Positions 31,948 to 47,657 of a DNA stretch of 64,000 bases are shown piece after piece. Within the stretch, counting starts at the first letter, position 1. Every line of letters starts with the position of its first letter. The translations under genes were made by a program, and so were the position numbers. Source of the stretch: Candidatus Accumulibacter phosphatis (GTDB lineage: Bacteria > Pseudomonadota > Gammaproteobacteria > Burkholderiales > Rhodocyclaceae); the NCBI RefSeq assembly GCF_012939955.1, contig NZ_SPMY01000005.1, positions 1 to 64,000 on the forward strand, read 5' to 3'. The notes beneath the pieces are model-generated. The model was not told the origin of the DNA. It saw only the letters and a list, made by a program, of their open reading frames with translations, and did no database searches.

Positions 31948-33616
31948 CTGCCATCATCCGCGTGATCTGCCATTGCTGGGCAATCGACAGGGTATTGTTG
32001 ACCACCCAATAGAGCACCAGACCGGCCGGAAAGAAGAAAAACATGGCGCCGAAGATGAACGGCATCATCATCATCACTTTGGCTTGAATCGGATCCGGCG
32101 GCGTCGGATTAAGCCGGGTCTGGATGAGCATCGTCACGACCATGATGACCGGCAGGACGTAATACGGATCGCTCGCCGACAAGTCGGTGATCCAGAGGAT
32201 CCACGGCGCATCACGAATTTCGACGGCACCCAGTAGGGCCCAGTAGAGAGCGATAAAGACGGGGATCTGCACCACAATCGGCAGGCAGCCACCGAGCGGA
32301 TTTATTTTTTCGCGTTTGTAGAGCTCCATCATTTCCTGGTTGAGCTTCTGTCGATCACCAGCGTGGCGCTCCTTGAGCTTGACCAGAAGCGGTGTCACGT
32401 TGCGCATCTTGGCCATCGACTTGTAGCTGGCTGCCGATAGCGGAAAGAACAGCAACTTGATACCGACGGTAAGCAGGACGATCGCCCAGCCCCAGTTGCC
32501 GACCACTTTGTGAATCGCCTGCAGACACCAGAAGATCGGCGCGGCGATGATCGTCAGCCAGCCGTAGTCAACGACCAATGGCAAACCCTGTGCACCAATT
32601 CCACCTTCAGACGTGGGCAATGCCAGATGGTCGAGCTTGCTTTGCAGTTGCGGACCCGCATAGAGCGGAACAGAAAAAACCACCTTGGCGCCGGGCGCGG
32701 CGACCGGTACCGGGACAATCACTCCAGCGGTTATCGCCGGGCTAGTGGCGCTGTCCAGCTTGCGCATGTAGTACTCGCGGGCGAGCTTCTCCGGTGGTAC
32801 CCAGGCAGCGACAAAATAGTGCTGGATCATGGCGATCCAGCCGTTGTCGGCCTGCGTGACAAACTTGGCTTTGCCCGCTTCGACAGCGGAGAAATCGACT
32901 TTCTGGAACTTCTCCTGCTCGGTATAGACGGCGGGCCCGGTGAAGGTCATCACCATCCGGCTCTCGCCTTCAGGTGGCGCCGTATCGCGCTGGAGTTGAT
33001 AGTAAGCGTGCGCCGCGACCTGCTTCTCGCCACCATTGTCGATTTCGTAGCCGACATCGATCAGATAGCTGCCGCGGGTAAAAGTATAGATTTTTGTTAC
33101 CTTGACACCATTGCTGGGCGCTGCCTCGAGGCGCAGCTGCAGCGTCTTGGCCTCGCCGCTGAGTTCTCGGTCACCGGGGACGACCGAGAAGACGGTCTTG
33201 TGGCTTGGCAAGCCTTCGCCGATCAAGCCACTTTGCGCGGCATACTGGTGACGTCGGTCGAAAAGAGCGAAATCCTTGCTCTTGCTCTCCGTGTCCTTGT
33301 ATTCGTCCAGGGTCAGGCGAACGATATCACCTCCCTCTGCCGAGATCTCGGCGACAAAAAGGTCGGTCCTGATGGTCACCGTCTCACCCGTTGGCATAAA
33401 CGGAACGGCGGCGGCGCCGGGTACCGTCGGCACCGGCGAATGCAGGCTTGCCGATGGCTGCGGCGCTGCCGGGTCTGCCGTCGATCCGGGAGCCACTGCC
33501 CCGGCTGTCGCTATGGGTGCGACTGGTGGAGGCTGATTGTATTTCTGCCACGCATCCCAGAGCATGACCAGCGAAAAGGAGAAGACCAGCAACAGGAGCA
33601 GGCGTCGGTTATCCAT
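31913..33616 (-). CDS. yidC: Membrane protein insertase YidC
   Basis: A 567-residue insertase that places membrane proteins with or without Sec. Structure: N-terminal anchor helix ([20 protein letters not shown]), a large periplasmic beta domain, then the conserved membrane core with [31 protein letters not shown] and [28 protein letters not shown]. It is the downstream partner of rnpA-yidD in the classical origin cluster. Confidence 0.97.
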   Translation of the reverse strand: MDNRRLLLLLVFSFSLVMLWDAWQKYNQPPPVAPIATAGAVAPGSTADPAAPQPSASLHSPVPTVPGAAAVPFMPTGETVTIRTDLFVAEISAEGGDIVRLTLDEYKDTESKSKDFALFDRRHQYAAQSGLIGEGLPSHKTVFSVVPGDRELSGEAKTLQLRLEAAPSNGVKVTKIYTFTRGSYLIDVGYEIDNGGEKQVAAHAYYQLQRDTAPPEGESRMVMTFTGPAVYTEQEKFQKVDFSAVEAGKAKFVTQADNGWIAMIQHYFVAAWVPPEKLAREYYMRKLDSATSPAITAGVIVPVPVAAPGAKVVFSVPLYAGPQLQSKLDHLALPTSEGGIGAQGLPLVVDYGWLTIIAAPIFWCLQAIHKVVGNWGWAIVLLTVGIKLLFFPLSAASYKSMAKMRNVTPLLVKLKERHAGDRQKLNQEMMELYKREKINPLGGCLPIVVQIPVFIALYWALLGAVEIRDAPWILWITDLSASDPYYVLPVIMVVTMLIQTRLNPTPPDPIQAKVMMMMPFIFGAMFFFFPAGLVLYWVVNNTLSIAQQWQITRMMAGGAKAANDPKV

Positions 33617-33642
33617 GAAAGCCTATACGATTCGATTGATGT

Positions 33643-33852
33643 TCAGGGTACGGGGTCAAAACCACCCGGATTCCACGGATGACAGCGGAAAATTCTCTGC
33701 AGGGCAAGGCGTACTCCCTTGCCGGTGCCATGTTTTTCAAGGGCTTCGGCCGCGTACTCGGAACAGCTTGGGAAGAAGCGGCAACGACTCCCGAGAAAGG
33801 GACTGATCGCGTAACGGTAAAAGGCTATCAGCGCGAGCAACAACTGTTTCAT
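33643..33852 (-). CDS. yidD: Membrane protein insertion efficiency factor YidD
   Basis: A 69-residue small protein with an N-terminal amphipathic hydrophobic segment and the conserved Cys-rich core [16 protein letters not shown] and [13 protein letters not shown]. It aids insertion of membrane proteins. It sits in the standard rpmH-rnpA-yidD-yidC order, 7 bases after rnpA. Confidence 0.95.
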   Translation of the reverse strand: MKQLLLALIAFYRYAISPFLGSRCRFFPSCSEYAAEALEKHGTGKGVRLALQRIFRCHPWNPGGFDPVP

Positions 33853-33859
33853 CGGCCCA

Positions 33860-34273
33860 TCATCGAGGTGAGGTCATCTTGCTCAGCAGGCGCTGGATTT
33901 CCAGCGCCAAAGCTTGGCGTTCAACTGCTTTCGGCTTGGCCGCCAAGCGCAGCACGAAATCGTTGCAGCGAAGACGGGCACGCAGCAAGCGGAAATGCTC
34001 TCGTGCCAGTCGCTTGACCAGATTGCGATCAACCGATCGGCGCAGAAAGCGCTTGGCGACGACCAAGCCAAGCCTGGCTCCGGCTATGTCGTCTGCGTCA
34101 CGAGGGCGGTAATGTAGCAGAAAATGCTGGCTTTTCAGCGCCTTCCGGAAACCAAAAACGGATGAGTACTCATCCGTTTTCAACAGGCGGTAGTGCTTTG
34201 GAAAAGCTGCGGCGGCAAACGAAAGATTGCCGACGGAATCAGCTGAATCAGCTGAATCAGCGCTGCCGTTCAA
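33860..34273 (-). CDS. rnpA: Ribonuclease P protein component
   Basis: A 137-residue basic protein that assists the RNase P RNA in 5' tRNA maturation. Family sequence: [57 protein letters not shown]. The start is odd: no ATG lies near the expected N-terminus, and the frame opens at TTG 34273, which overlaps the rpmH stop (TTGA). The first residues are [14 protein letters not shown], encoded by a 9-base tandem repeat, an extension of about 22 residues not found in most RnpA proteins. Confidence 0.92.
   Translation of the reverse strand: MNGSADSADSADSVGNLSFAAAAFPKHYRLLKTDEYSSVFGFRKALKSQHFLLHYRPRDADDIAGARLGLVVAKRFLRRSVDRNLVKRLAREHFRLLRARLRCNDFVLRLAAKPKAVERQALALEIQRLLSKMTSPR
34236..34261. repeat. 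9-base tandem repeat within the rnpA N-terminus
   Basis: GAATCAGCT repeats 2.9 times in frame, encoding Ser-Ala-Asp units on the minus strand. A change in copy number would keep the rnpA frame. Confidence 0.9.
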
Positions 34274-34404
34274 ACGGCAAGACGATGACGACCTTTGGCG
34301 CGACGGGCACGAATGACGGCGCGACCGCCACGGGTGGACATGCGGACGAGGAAGCCGTGCGTGCGCTTGCGACGAACCACCGACGGTTGATAAGTGCGTT
34401 TCAT
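34270..34404 (-). CDS. rpmH: 50S ribosomal protein L34
   Basis: A 44-residue basic ribosomal protein: [18 protein letters not shown], then [20 protein letters not shown] and RHRLAV. It is an exact family-type L34. ATG at 34404, stop at 34272-34270 overlapping the rnpA TTG. A good promoter lies about 40-65 bases upstream. Confidence 0.98.
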   Translation of the reverse strand: MKRTYQPSVVRRKRTHGFLVRMSTRGGRAVIRARRAKGRHRLAV

Positions 34405-34441
34405 GGTTAAACCCTTGAAGTCATAGCGAAGTGAACGGGTA

Positions 34442-34471
34442 ATTAGACAACCTGAGGGTAAAGCTTGTCAA
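34442..34471 (-). promoter_or_regulatory. Sigma-70 promoter of rpmH-rnpA-yidD-yidC
   Basis: On the minus strand TTGACA (34471-34466), an 18-base spacer, TCTAAT (34447-34442), then 37 bases to the rpmH ATG. The -35 is a perfect consensus. Confidence 0.7.
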
Positions 34472-34730
34472 GGCCATATTTTCAATGAAGCTGTGGATAA
34501 CTTCGGTCTGACGGGTTAAAATTGTCGTTTGAACGCTCGTGACAAGATAACAATTGCGAAGCGTAGAGGGTCAGCAGCCGGTCTTCCTTACCAGCACCAG
34601 GGGGATAGCCTGCAGCAGGCGGGGATTGTGGTCCATCTCGATGATTTCCAAGCTGTCTTGTCATGGCGAACGGTCGCCGTTACGTTTCTGCGTCGGCCCA
34701 ACACTTCGGAATGTCAGTACATGACTATTG
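34472..34730. other. rpmH-dnaA intergenic region with a DnaA box
   Basis: This 259-base divergent region contains a perfect DnaA box TGTGGATAA at 34492-34500. A weak promoter candidate for dnaA lies at TTGTCG (34522), 17 bases, AGATAA (34545). No gene is present. It may be part of the origin or an autoregulatory site for dnaA. Confidence 0.65.
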
Positions 34731-36135
34731 ATGGTTAGCTTCTGGTCCGCCTGTCTGAGCCAGTTCGAGCAGGAACTTCCGCCTCAGCAATTCAGTACCT
34801 GGATCCGTCCCCTCGTTATGCAAGGGGAGGATGACTGCGCGCGTGGCTTGCGGCTCCTGGCGCCCAACGGTTTTATTCTCAAGTGGGTCAAGGAACGCTA
34901 TCTGGCACGGATCGAAGAGTTGGCGTGCGAGCACTTTTCGATGCCGGTCAACATCGTCTTGAGCCTCGGTGAGCGCGTCGCACCGCCACGGCAGCAAGCG
35001 CCGGGGACAAACAGCACTTCGCCACGGGTTGATAGCCGCTCGACGGCTGCAGGAACGGCAGCCGCCATCAGCAGCACCTCGCTCGCCGCGAGAGACCGTA
35101 CAGCCTACGAAAAAAACGCGCTTGATCAAGACCTTTACCTTTGAGAACCTGATCGTCGGCAAAGCCAACGATCTGGCGCGCGCCGCTTCGCGACAGGTTT
35201 CAATCAACCCTGGCGAGACAACCTACAACCCGCTTTTCATTTATGGGGGTGCCGGTCTCGGTAAGACGCACCTGATCCACGCCATCGGCAATCACATTCT
35301 CGATAACTATCCCGAAAGCGTCGTTCGTTACGTCCATGCCGAGGACTATTATTCGGATGTCGTGCGCGCGTACCAGCAGAAGTCCTTCGACGTCTTCAAA
35401 CGCTACTACCGCTCGCTTGATGTACTGCTGCTCGACGATGTCCAGTTCTTCAACGGCAAGAATCGGACCCAGGAAGAATTCTTTTACGTTTACAACGCGC
35501 TGAGCGAAACGCGCAAGCAGATCGTGATCAGCTGTGACACCTATCCGAAGAACATTTCTGGCCTTGAGGATAGGTTGATCACACGCTTCGATTGGGGCTT
35601 GACCGTACAGATCGAGCCGCCGGAAACGGAGATGCGGGTGGCGATCCTCAAGAAGAAGGCGGAAGGGGATGGGGTCGCCCTCGACGACGAGGTGGCATTC
35701 TACATAGCCAAACATCTACGCTCCAACGTCCGCGAGCTTGAGGGCGCACTCAAAAAAGTGCTCGCCTACTCGGCGTTCCACGGCCTCCTGATCTCGCTGG
35801 ACCTAGCCAAGGAAGCGCTCAAGGACGTAATTGGCGCAGTCAACCGCCAGATCACTGTCGACAACATCCAGAAGACGGTTGCCGACTACTACAAGATCAA
35901 GGTGGCGGACCTGTTCTCAAAAAAGCGGACACGAGTGATCGTCCGACCACGGCAGATCGCCATGTGGCTGGCCAAAAATCTGACCACGATGAGCTACCCG
36001 GCCATCGGTGGCGCCTTCGGCGGTCGCGACCACACCACCGTGCTGCACGCGGTACGAACGATCGATGATCTGCGCACCAAGGACAACGAACTCAACCATG
36101 ATGTGCACGTGCTGCAGCAGGTCCTCAAGAGCTAG
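34731..36135 (+). CDS. dnaA: Chromosomal replication initiator DnaA; one +1 indel
   Basis: Initiator ATPase that opens oriC. Domain [26 protein letters not shown] to [14 protein letters not shown] variable linker follows, and the frame changes there in an A7 run at 35110-35116; removing one A links AYEK to [24 protein letters not shown]. Domain III has Walker [17 protein letters not shown] and Walker [11 protein letters not shown]. Domain IV has [19 protein letters not shown], the DnaA-box signature. The corrected length is 467 residues, normal for the family. ATG 34731 is preferred over the adjoining TTG 34728. Confidence 0.95.
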
Positions 36136-36357
36136 GGCGAAGCATGTAGTGAGATGTAGAAGTTCGTGGAAAAAAATGCCGACAGATAGTGGATAAAGGG
36201 AACAGAAGGACCCTGTGGATAAATTGTTAGATTTGGCCCACAGGCGAAGACAGGCTTTTTTCAGCTCTAGAAATAGACGCAAGTCTCTGAATATAAGCGT
36301 AAATAGCGAACTATCAACAGACTTGTTCCGACTATAGTCTTTATAGGATTTATATAT
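36136..36357. other. dnaA-dnaN intergenic region, candidate oriC
   Basis: This 222-base gap is clearly more AT-rich than its surroundings. It holds a perfect DnaA box TGTGGATAA at 36214-36222, a near match AGTGGATAA at 36188-36196, and an AT-rich tract from about 36280 to 36357 (including TTTATATATATG) that could be the unwinding element. Transcription diverges from this neighbourhood. The tract also carries the dnaN RBS. Confidence 0.6.
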
Positions 36358-40022
<3,665 letters not shown>

Positions 40023-40233
40023 GTATTGTCGGATGGGTAAGACTCGAGACTTACCCGGCGAACTAACAAAGTATCTTCAAGCGGCTAGGCGCCGTAAGCC
40101 ACACCTCGTATAATTCCGAAACAAGAGTCGTGGCCGCAGCATGAAAATCGCATTGGTCTAGGGGTAAGCGTCGTCGGTTTGTTGACGATGGCACCTTGTC
40201 CAGACAATCTCATCTTGGAGAAAGTACACAATC

Positions 40234-40999
40234 ATGACGATACATCTCTACTTTTCGCTGGTTCCCGAAGCCCTGATCGCCTCGATGCTGGAACCGGAGG
40301 AGTTCGGGCAATACTACTCAACTGGCCACAGCTACAAGTCCAAAGGACAAGCGATTTTTTTTCGAGGTCGATGCAGACTTCCGTCATGAGTTCTTCAACA
40401 TCGATGAGGGCTTGGAGCGCTGTGTTGCGCACCCCGATGGCACGCCCAAGAACTCGGTGTATATCTCTGTCTACCGGGTGCTGGAGCACATTCCGGTCAG
40501 CGCTCTTGGCAAGCTCTACCTGAGCACCGCCTACGGCCAGACCCTCGCCTTGAGCCGCACCGATGCGTTCCCAGAGAAAGGGAAGGGTTTGCACATGTAT
40601 CAGGACCTGGCACCGGTCAACAGCCTGGTGGTCAGTGCGCAAGACCCGCAGACTTACTATGAAAAAGTTACCAGCCAGCCGAACAAGTTCATTCGCTTTC
40701 CCGGGCTGTGTTTTGTCGAATTGGGCCTGGGCGCACTAGCGACGGATCCCGGTGCCGGTGCCATCGGCGATCTCCCGTACTCGTTTGTGCACCACCTGCG
40801 CGAGGCCTTGCTGGAAGTGGATCCCAGCGGCAAGCAAAGCAAGCTGGTGCACCGGGTGCACTCACTTGAGTTCCCGTACCGGATGATCAAGAACGGTATT
40901 TATGTGGGTAACGGCCCTGATCTCGCCTTCTACGAAATGCCTTCGCATGAGGCTTTGCGACAGAACCACAGCCACTGGTGGCGCTCCTGCAATTTGTAA
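40234..40999 (+). CDS. Protein of unknown function, first of a paralog pair flanking the pyrophosphatase; one +1 indel
   Basis: I do not recognise this family. Two frames join when one T is removed from the T8 run at 40355-40362, giving 254 residues, exactly the length of the second copy at 44562. By hand count the two are about 66% identical, with long shared blocks: PEALIASMLEPE, DGTPKNSVYIS, FPG(L/M)CFVELGLG, KLVHRVHSL, FPYRM and WWRS at the end. No signal peptide, membrane helix or cofactor motif was seen, so it is probably a soluble cytoplasmic protein. The preceding 211 bases after gyrB hold no gene. A strong terminator follows at 41.1 kb. Confidence 0.8.
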
Positions 41000-41013
41000 G
41001 CGCTGCTGTTGAT

Positions 41014-41069
41014 GTGAAGATCGCGTAAGCGACTCGCGAAACTCTCGTCTCCCCTTGCGGATGAAGGGG
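41014..41069 (-). repeat. Two-hairpin extragenic repeat, copy 3
   Basis: Read on the minus strand, a CCCCTT...AAGGGG hairpin is followed by GAGTTTCGCGAGTCGC-TTAC-GCGATCTTCACATC, nearly the same as copy 2 (GAGTCGCTTGCGCGACTTTCACATC) and sharing GAGTTTCG with copy 1. Confidence 0.6.
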
Positions 41070-41095
41070 TGGGTGGTGATAGGAGGAATTAAGGG

Positions 41096-41128
41096 AGCCG
41101 GGAGGAAGACTGTCCCGGCTTTTTTTTT
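41096..41128 (+). terminator. Rho-independent terminator after the first paralog
   Basis: AGCCGGGA (41096-41103) pairs with TCCCGGCT (41113-41120) across a 9-base loop, followed by a T run to 41128. It separates the first paralog from hppA. Confidence 0.9.
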
Positions 41129-41928
41129 GGCGCGAGCGGCAGCTACGCCTCTCGATTGGTTGGGTTAGCCTGTCGGCGGGGGAGCACGGCACTGCAGATT
41201 GTCGTGTCGGTGCGAGGAAAGGCGACGAGCTCGCCGCTGGCCTAGCGCTGCTGCTTGTGGCCAGCCTCACACTGCGCGTCACGCACGGATGTCCTGATGA
41301 CGGCGAATTTCCGATGACCTCGCCACTCTCTTCTCGCAGCACCTTCGTCGTTCTCCGGATCTCGCCGGAGCGCAGCAGCGTGCATGCATGGCGTCTTTGG
41401 TAGACGCAATTCTGGCAGACAGAAAAATAGTTGATTCCCATTCGAAAGAATGCGAATTGAATTTTTCATGGATTATGCTCCGCTATCGGTCATGCCAAGT
41501 ATGGCCACCTGAGCCCTCTATTCTCAAGCCGGCGACGCATTGGCAGCGAATATGCTGGATGAGCTTTAAAGGGGCGTAAACGGATTCCAAATTGTCACCT
41601 GAAAAATCGCTTCACCAGAGCGACGACATGCACTTGTACTAGCAGCAGGTGCGTACCCCGGTCTCCACGCAGGGCACTCATTGCCTTGATTTGTCAGTGA
41701 AAACAGCTTGGTGGCAACAATTAGGTGACGCTCGTAGCCTGTCTTCCAGAAGCAAGCATTTCTCACGAAAATAGGCTCCGCTAGTCACCGCTTCATGCGC
41801 TTGACACGGCTGATGCGGGCGAAGATACTCGCCGCGGCGGTATTGAATCTCGAGTCCTCCTGCCCTGCCAATCGGACACTTGGAAGGATATAGCGAGAAG
41901 ATATTTACTCCATTTGGACTCCAAAATT
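41129..41928. other. 800-base region upstream of hppA without a recognisable gene
   Basis: Neither strand shows a protein with family character; the longest frame (minus, 40887-41441) overlaps the terminator and reads as composition noise. From about 41400 the sequence becomes noticeably more AT-rich than the genome around it. It could be a long regulatory leader, a decayed gene or an unrecognised RNA. I cannot decide. Confidence 0.5.
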
Positions 41929-44443
41929 ATGACATTCGCGCAAAATGCGCTGCCGCCTCCGTGCGCCAGTTTCGTACGCTACCTCGTCCTGGCCTCACTT
42001 CTGGTTCTTGGCGTTACGTCATTGCCAGCTCTCGCAAGCACGGCGGGCCATGTTTCCGAAGTCAACCTGGTTCTGCCGGATCTTGCGGATAGTTTGCTGG
42101 TAAGCTTTCTCGGTGGGATGTCCGGCTCGACACTGCTTTCCTACGGGCTCGTGGTCGCCATTGGCGGCCTTTTTTTTCGGTGCCGTTATCTACCGCCGGA
42201 TTCGTAGCCTGCCAGTGCATCGCTCGATGGCTGAAATCAGCGAACTGATCTACGAAACCTGCAAGACTTACATGATTACTCAGGGCAAGTTTCTGCTGAT
42301 TTTGCAGGGCCTTACCGCGGTGATCATGATCGGCTATTTTTATTTCGTCCAGCAACTGCCGGTTTCCGACGTCGCTACGATCCTGGCGTTTTCGGTGATT
42401 GGTATTGCCGGCTCTTTCGGCGTGGCCTGGTTCGGCATACGCATCAATACTCTAGCCAACAGCCGTACGGCATTCGCCTCGCTGGTGGCGAAGCCCTATC
42501 AGATTTATTCGATTCCGATCACCTCGGGAATCTCCATCGGCATGCTGCTGATCTCGACCGAGTTGCTGATCATGCTTTGTATCATGCTCTTCGTCCCGGC
42601 TTCACTGGCCGGCAAGTGCTTCATCGGATTTGCCATCGGTGAGTCTCTGGGCGCCGCTGCACTGCGCATCGCCGGCGGCATCTTCACCAAGATCGCGGAC
42701 ATTGGTTCCGATTTGATGAAAATAGAATTCGGCATCCAGGAGGACGACGCGCGCAACCCCGGTGTGATTGCGGACTGTGCCGGCGACAACGCCGGCGATT
42801 CGGTTGGCCCGACCGCCGACGGCTTCGAGACCTACGGCGTCACCGGTGTGGCACTGATCACCTTCATCATGCTCGCCGTGCCGGAACCTGCCGTTCAGGT
42901 TCAGCTGCTGGTGTGGCTGTTTGCCATGCGGGTGATGATGATCGTCGCCTCGGGCATTTCATACGTCGGCAACCAGATGATCGCGCGGCGCCTGTATGGC
43001 GAAAAACAACGCTTCAATTTCGAAGCACCGCTGACCTCGCTGGTATGGATTACATCGGTAGTTTCCCTGATCATCACCTTCATTGTGTCCGATCTGCTGA
43101 TTGGAAACTTCAGCGCCAACGGGACCGCCTACCCCGACCTGTGGTGGCAGCTTTCGCTGATCATCACCCTCGGCACGCTGGCGGGTGCGATCATTCCGGA
43201 GGTGGTGAAGGTATTCACCTCGACCAACTCCAAGCACGTTCGCGAAGTGGTGACCGCCTCCGAGGCCGGAGGCGCCAGCCTCAATATCCTCTCCGGCCTT
43301 GTCGCCGGCTACTTCTCGGCATTCTGGATCGGCGTGATCATCGTCGGCCTGATGTCCGCTTCCTACCTTCTCTCGCAGCACGAGCTGACAGCGGTGATCA
43401 ATCCCGATTCCGCCAAGGCGGCGATGATGGCTGCGGTCTTTTCTTTCGGATTGGTCGCCTTCGGCTTCCTGGGAATGGGCCCGGTGACGATTGCTGTCGA
43501 TAGCTACGGTCCGGTCACCGACAATGCGCAATCGGTCTATGAGCTGTCGATGATCGAGCAGGTTCCCGGTGTCGCGGCTGAAATCAAGAAGGATTACGGC
43601 GTCGATGTGGACTTTGCTGCGGCAAAGTTCCTGCTCGAGGAGAACGATGGGGCTGGCAACACTTTCAAGGCCACCGCCAAACCGGTGTTGATCGGCACCG
43701 CCGTCGTCGGCGCGACGACCATGGTCTTTTCGATCGTCATGCTGCTCACTGGTGGCTTGACGGAAAACCTCGACAAGCTCTCTTTGTTGCACCCACCGTT
43801 CCTGCTCGGCCTGGTCGCTGGTGGCGCAACGATCTTCTGGTTTTCCGGTGCCAGCACCCAGGCCGTATCGACCGGTGCCTACCGGGCCGTGGAGTTCATC
43901 AGCACCCACATCCGACTCGATGCTGTGGTCAAGGCGTCGCACAAGGACAGCAAGAAGGTCGTGGAAATCTGTACGATCTATGCCCAGAAGGGGATGTTCA
44001 ACATTTTCATGGCGGTGTTTTTTGGGACCCTGGCCTGCGCCTTCATCGAACCGTTCTTCTTCATTGGCTATCTGATCTCGCTGGCGATCATCGGTCTCTA
44101 CCAGGCGGTCTTCATGGCCAACGCCGGGGGTGCCTGGGACAACGCCAAGAAGATCGTCGAAACCGAAATGCACGCCAAGGGGACTGATCTGCACACGGCG
44201 TCGGTGGTTGGCGACACCGTCGGCGACCCATTCAAGGATACCGCCTCGGTGGCCATGAACCCGATTATCAAGTTCACCACGCTTTTTGGTCTGCTGGCTG
44301 TCGAGATGGCGGTCGGGCTTCAGGCACAGGGACAGCAGGGAGTAGTATTTGCGCTGGCCGCCCTGTTCCTGGTTGTTAACCTCGTTTTCGTCTTTCGCAG
44401 CTTCTACGGCATGCGCATCCTCGCCAAAAAGGCTGCCGCCTAG
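41929..44443 (+). CDS. hppA: Membrane-bound proton-translocating pyrophosphatase, divergent type; one +1 indel
   Basis: Integral membrane pump driven by PPi hydrolysis. ATG 41929 opens with a hydrophobic N-terminus (FVRYLVLASLLVLGVTSLPALAS). One T removed from T8 at 42170-42177 joins VVAIGGLFF to GAVIYRRIRSLPV. The corrected protein is about 837 residues. Catalytic motifs are recognisable but altered: DIGSDLMKIEFGIQEDD, NPGVIADCAGDNAGDSVG, VDSYGPVTDNAQSVYEL and GGAWDNAKK...GDTVGDPFKDT. GNTFKATAK (43655-43681) has lysine where potassium-dependent enzymes have alanine, so it is predicted K+-independent. The sequence resembles the divergent bacterial clade rather than the standard H+-PPase. Confidence 0.9.
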
Positions 44444-44457
44444 CCGTACACTGCGTG

Positions 44458-44503
44458 GGTGCTACGCGGGAGGCCAGGGAGGAGGGCTTCGCGGGGTAGC
44501 ACC
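44458..44503 (+). repeat. Hairpin between hppA and the second paralog
   Basis: GGTGCTAC (44458-44465) pairs with GTAGCACC (44496-44503), with extra CGCG pairing inside. There is no U tract, so it may stabilise or process the mRNA instead of terminating it. Confidence 0.5.
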
Positions 44504-44561
44504 GACGTGGCGCTCAACAAGAATGTCGAACAAGCTCGACTATTTCAGGGAGGATTCAAAT

Positions 44562-45326
44562 ATGGCCATGCATCTCTACTTTTCGCTGATTCCCGAAGCA
44601 TTGATAGCATCGATGCTGGAACCCGAGCAGTTCGGGCAATACTATGCGACTGGCCACAAGTTCAAGTCGAAGGGGCAGGCCTTGTTCTTCGAGATCGACC
44701 CGTCCTTCCGTCATGAATATTTCGATATCGACGGCGCATTCGCACGCTGTTTGGCGAAAGCGGATGGTACGCCGAAGAACTCCGTCTACATCTCGATGTA
44801 TCGGGTCATGGAGCATCTATCGATGGCTGCCATCGGCAAGCTCTACCTGACCACCGCGATGGGCGCGACCCTGGGTTTGAAGCGTGCGGGCGGGCTGCCT
44901 CAGCCGGACCAGGAACGGCACATGTTCCAGGATCTGGCACCGATCAACAGTCTGGTGGTCAGCGTGCTCGAGCCGGCAAAGTATTACGCGGACGTGACCA
45001 CCCAGCCATCGAAGTTTTTTAGCTTTCCCGGGATGTGTTTCGTCGAACTCGGACTCGGCCCGCTGGCTCGCGATCCGGAGAACGGCCAGGAAGGCGATCT
45101 CCCCTATACCTTCCTGTTGCACCTGCGCGAGGCCTTGCTGGAACTGCAGCCAGGGTCAAAGCAGAACAAGCTCGTACACCGCGTGCACTCGCTTCAGTTC
45201 CCCTATCGAATGGTCAAGGAAGGTTTCTATCTGGGTATTGGCGAGCAGCTCGTCCATTATCCGATGCTCTCGCACGAGGTGCTGCGCAAGGATCACAGCA
45301 ACTGGTGGCGTTCGGCCAATCTCTGA
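44562..45326 (+). CDS. Protein of unknown function, second of the paralog pair
   Basis: An intact 254-residue protein, about 66% identical by hand count to the product at 40234. ATG 44562 has AGGGAGG 8 bases upstream. It is 118 bases after hppA and 84 bases before the PFK gene, on the same strand. Conserved features include paired tryptophans near the end (NWWRSANL), a conserved cysteine in FPGMCFVELGLG and a charged helix LLHLREALLE. No known domain or signal peptide was seen. Duplication of the gene on both sides of hppA suggests a role linked to the pump or to PPi/phosphate metabolism, which is inference. Confidence 0.85.
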   Translation: MAMHLYFSLIPEALIASMLEPEQFGQYYATGHKFKSKGQALFFEIDPSFRHEYFDIDGAFARCLAKADGTPKNSVYISMYRVMEHLSMAAIGKLYLTTAMGATLGLKRAGGLPQPDQERHMFQDLAPINSLVVSVLEPAKYYADVTTQPSKFFSFPGMCFVELGLGPLARDPENGQEGDLPYTFLLHLREALLELQPGSKQNKLVHRVHSLQFPYRMVKEGFYLGIGEQLVHYPMLSHEVLRKDHSNWWRSANL

Positions 45327-45384
45327 CCCCAACGCGCGCATTGGGGAGAAGCGAGATAGGGGAGTCGCGCAGGCGACTCTCACA
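45327..45384 (+). repeat. Two-hairpin extragenic repeat, copy 4
   Basis: CCCCAA...TTGGGG hairpin (45327-45346), then GAGAAGCGAGATAGG, then GAGTCGC-GCAG-GCGACTC (45362-45379) and TCAC. Layout and sequence match the copies near 7.8, 27.1 and 41.0 kb. Confidence 0.6.
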
Positions 45385-45410
45385 ACAACAGTTGAAGGAA
45401 GGTCGTATCG

Positions 45411-47653
<2,243 letters not shown>

Positions 47654-47657
<4 letters not shown>

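Noticed and set aside
40140-40200. tRNA-like text GGTCTAGGGG near 40155
   Set aside because: No acceptor or T arm can be folded around it.
40887-41441. Minus-strand 184-residue frame after the first paralog
   Set aside because: It crosses a clear terminator and a repeat element, and its residue composition shows no protein-like pattern.
42959-44194. 411-residue minus-strand frame within hppA
   Set aside because: Antisense to conserved pyrophosphatase motifs, with no recognisable protein character.
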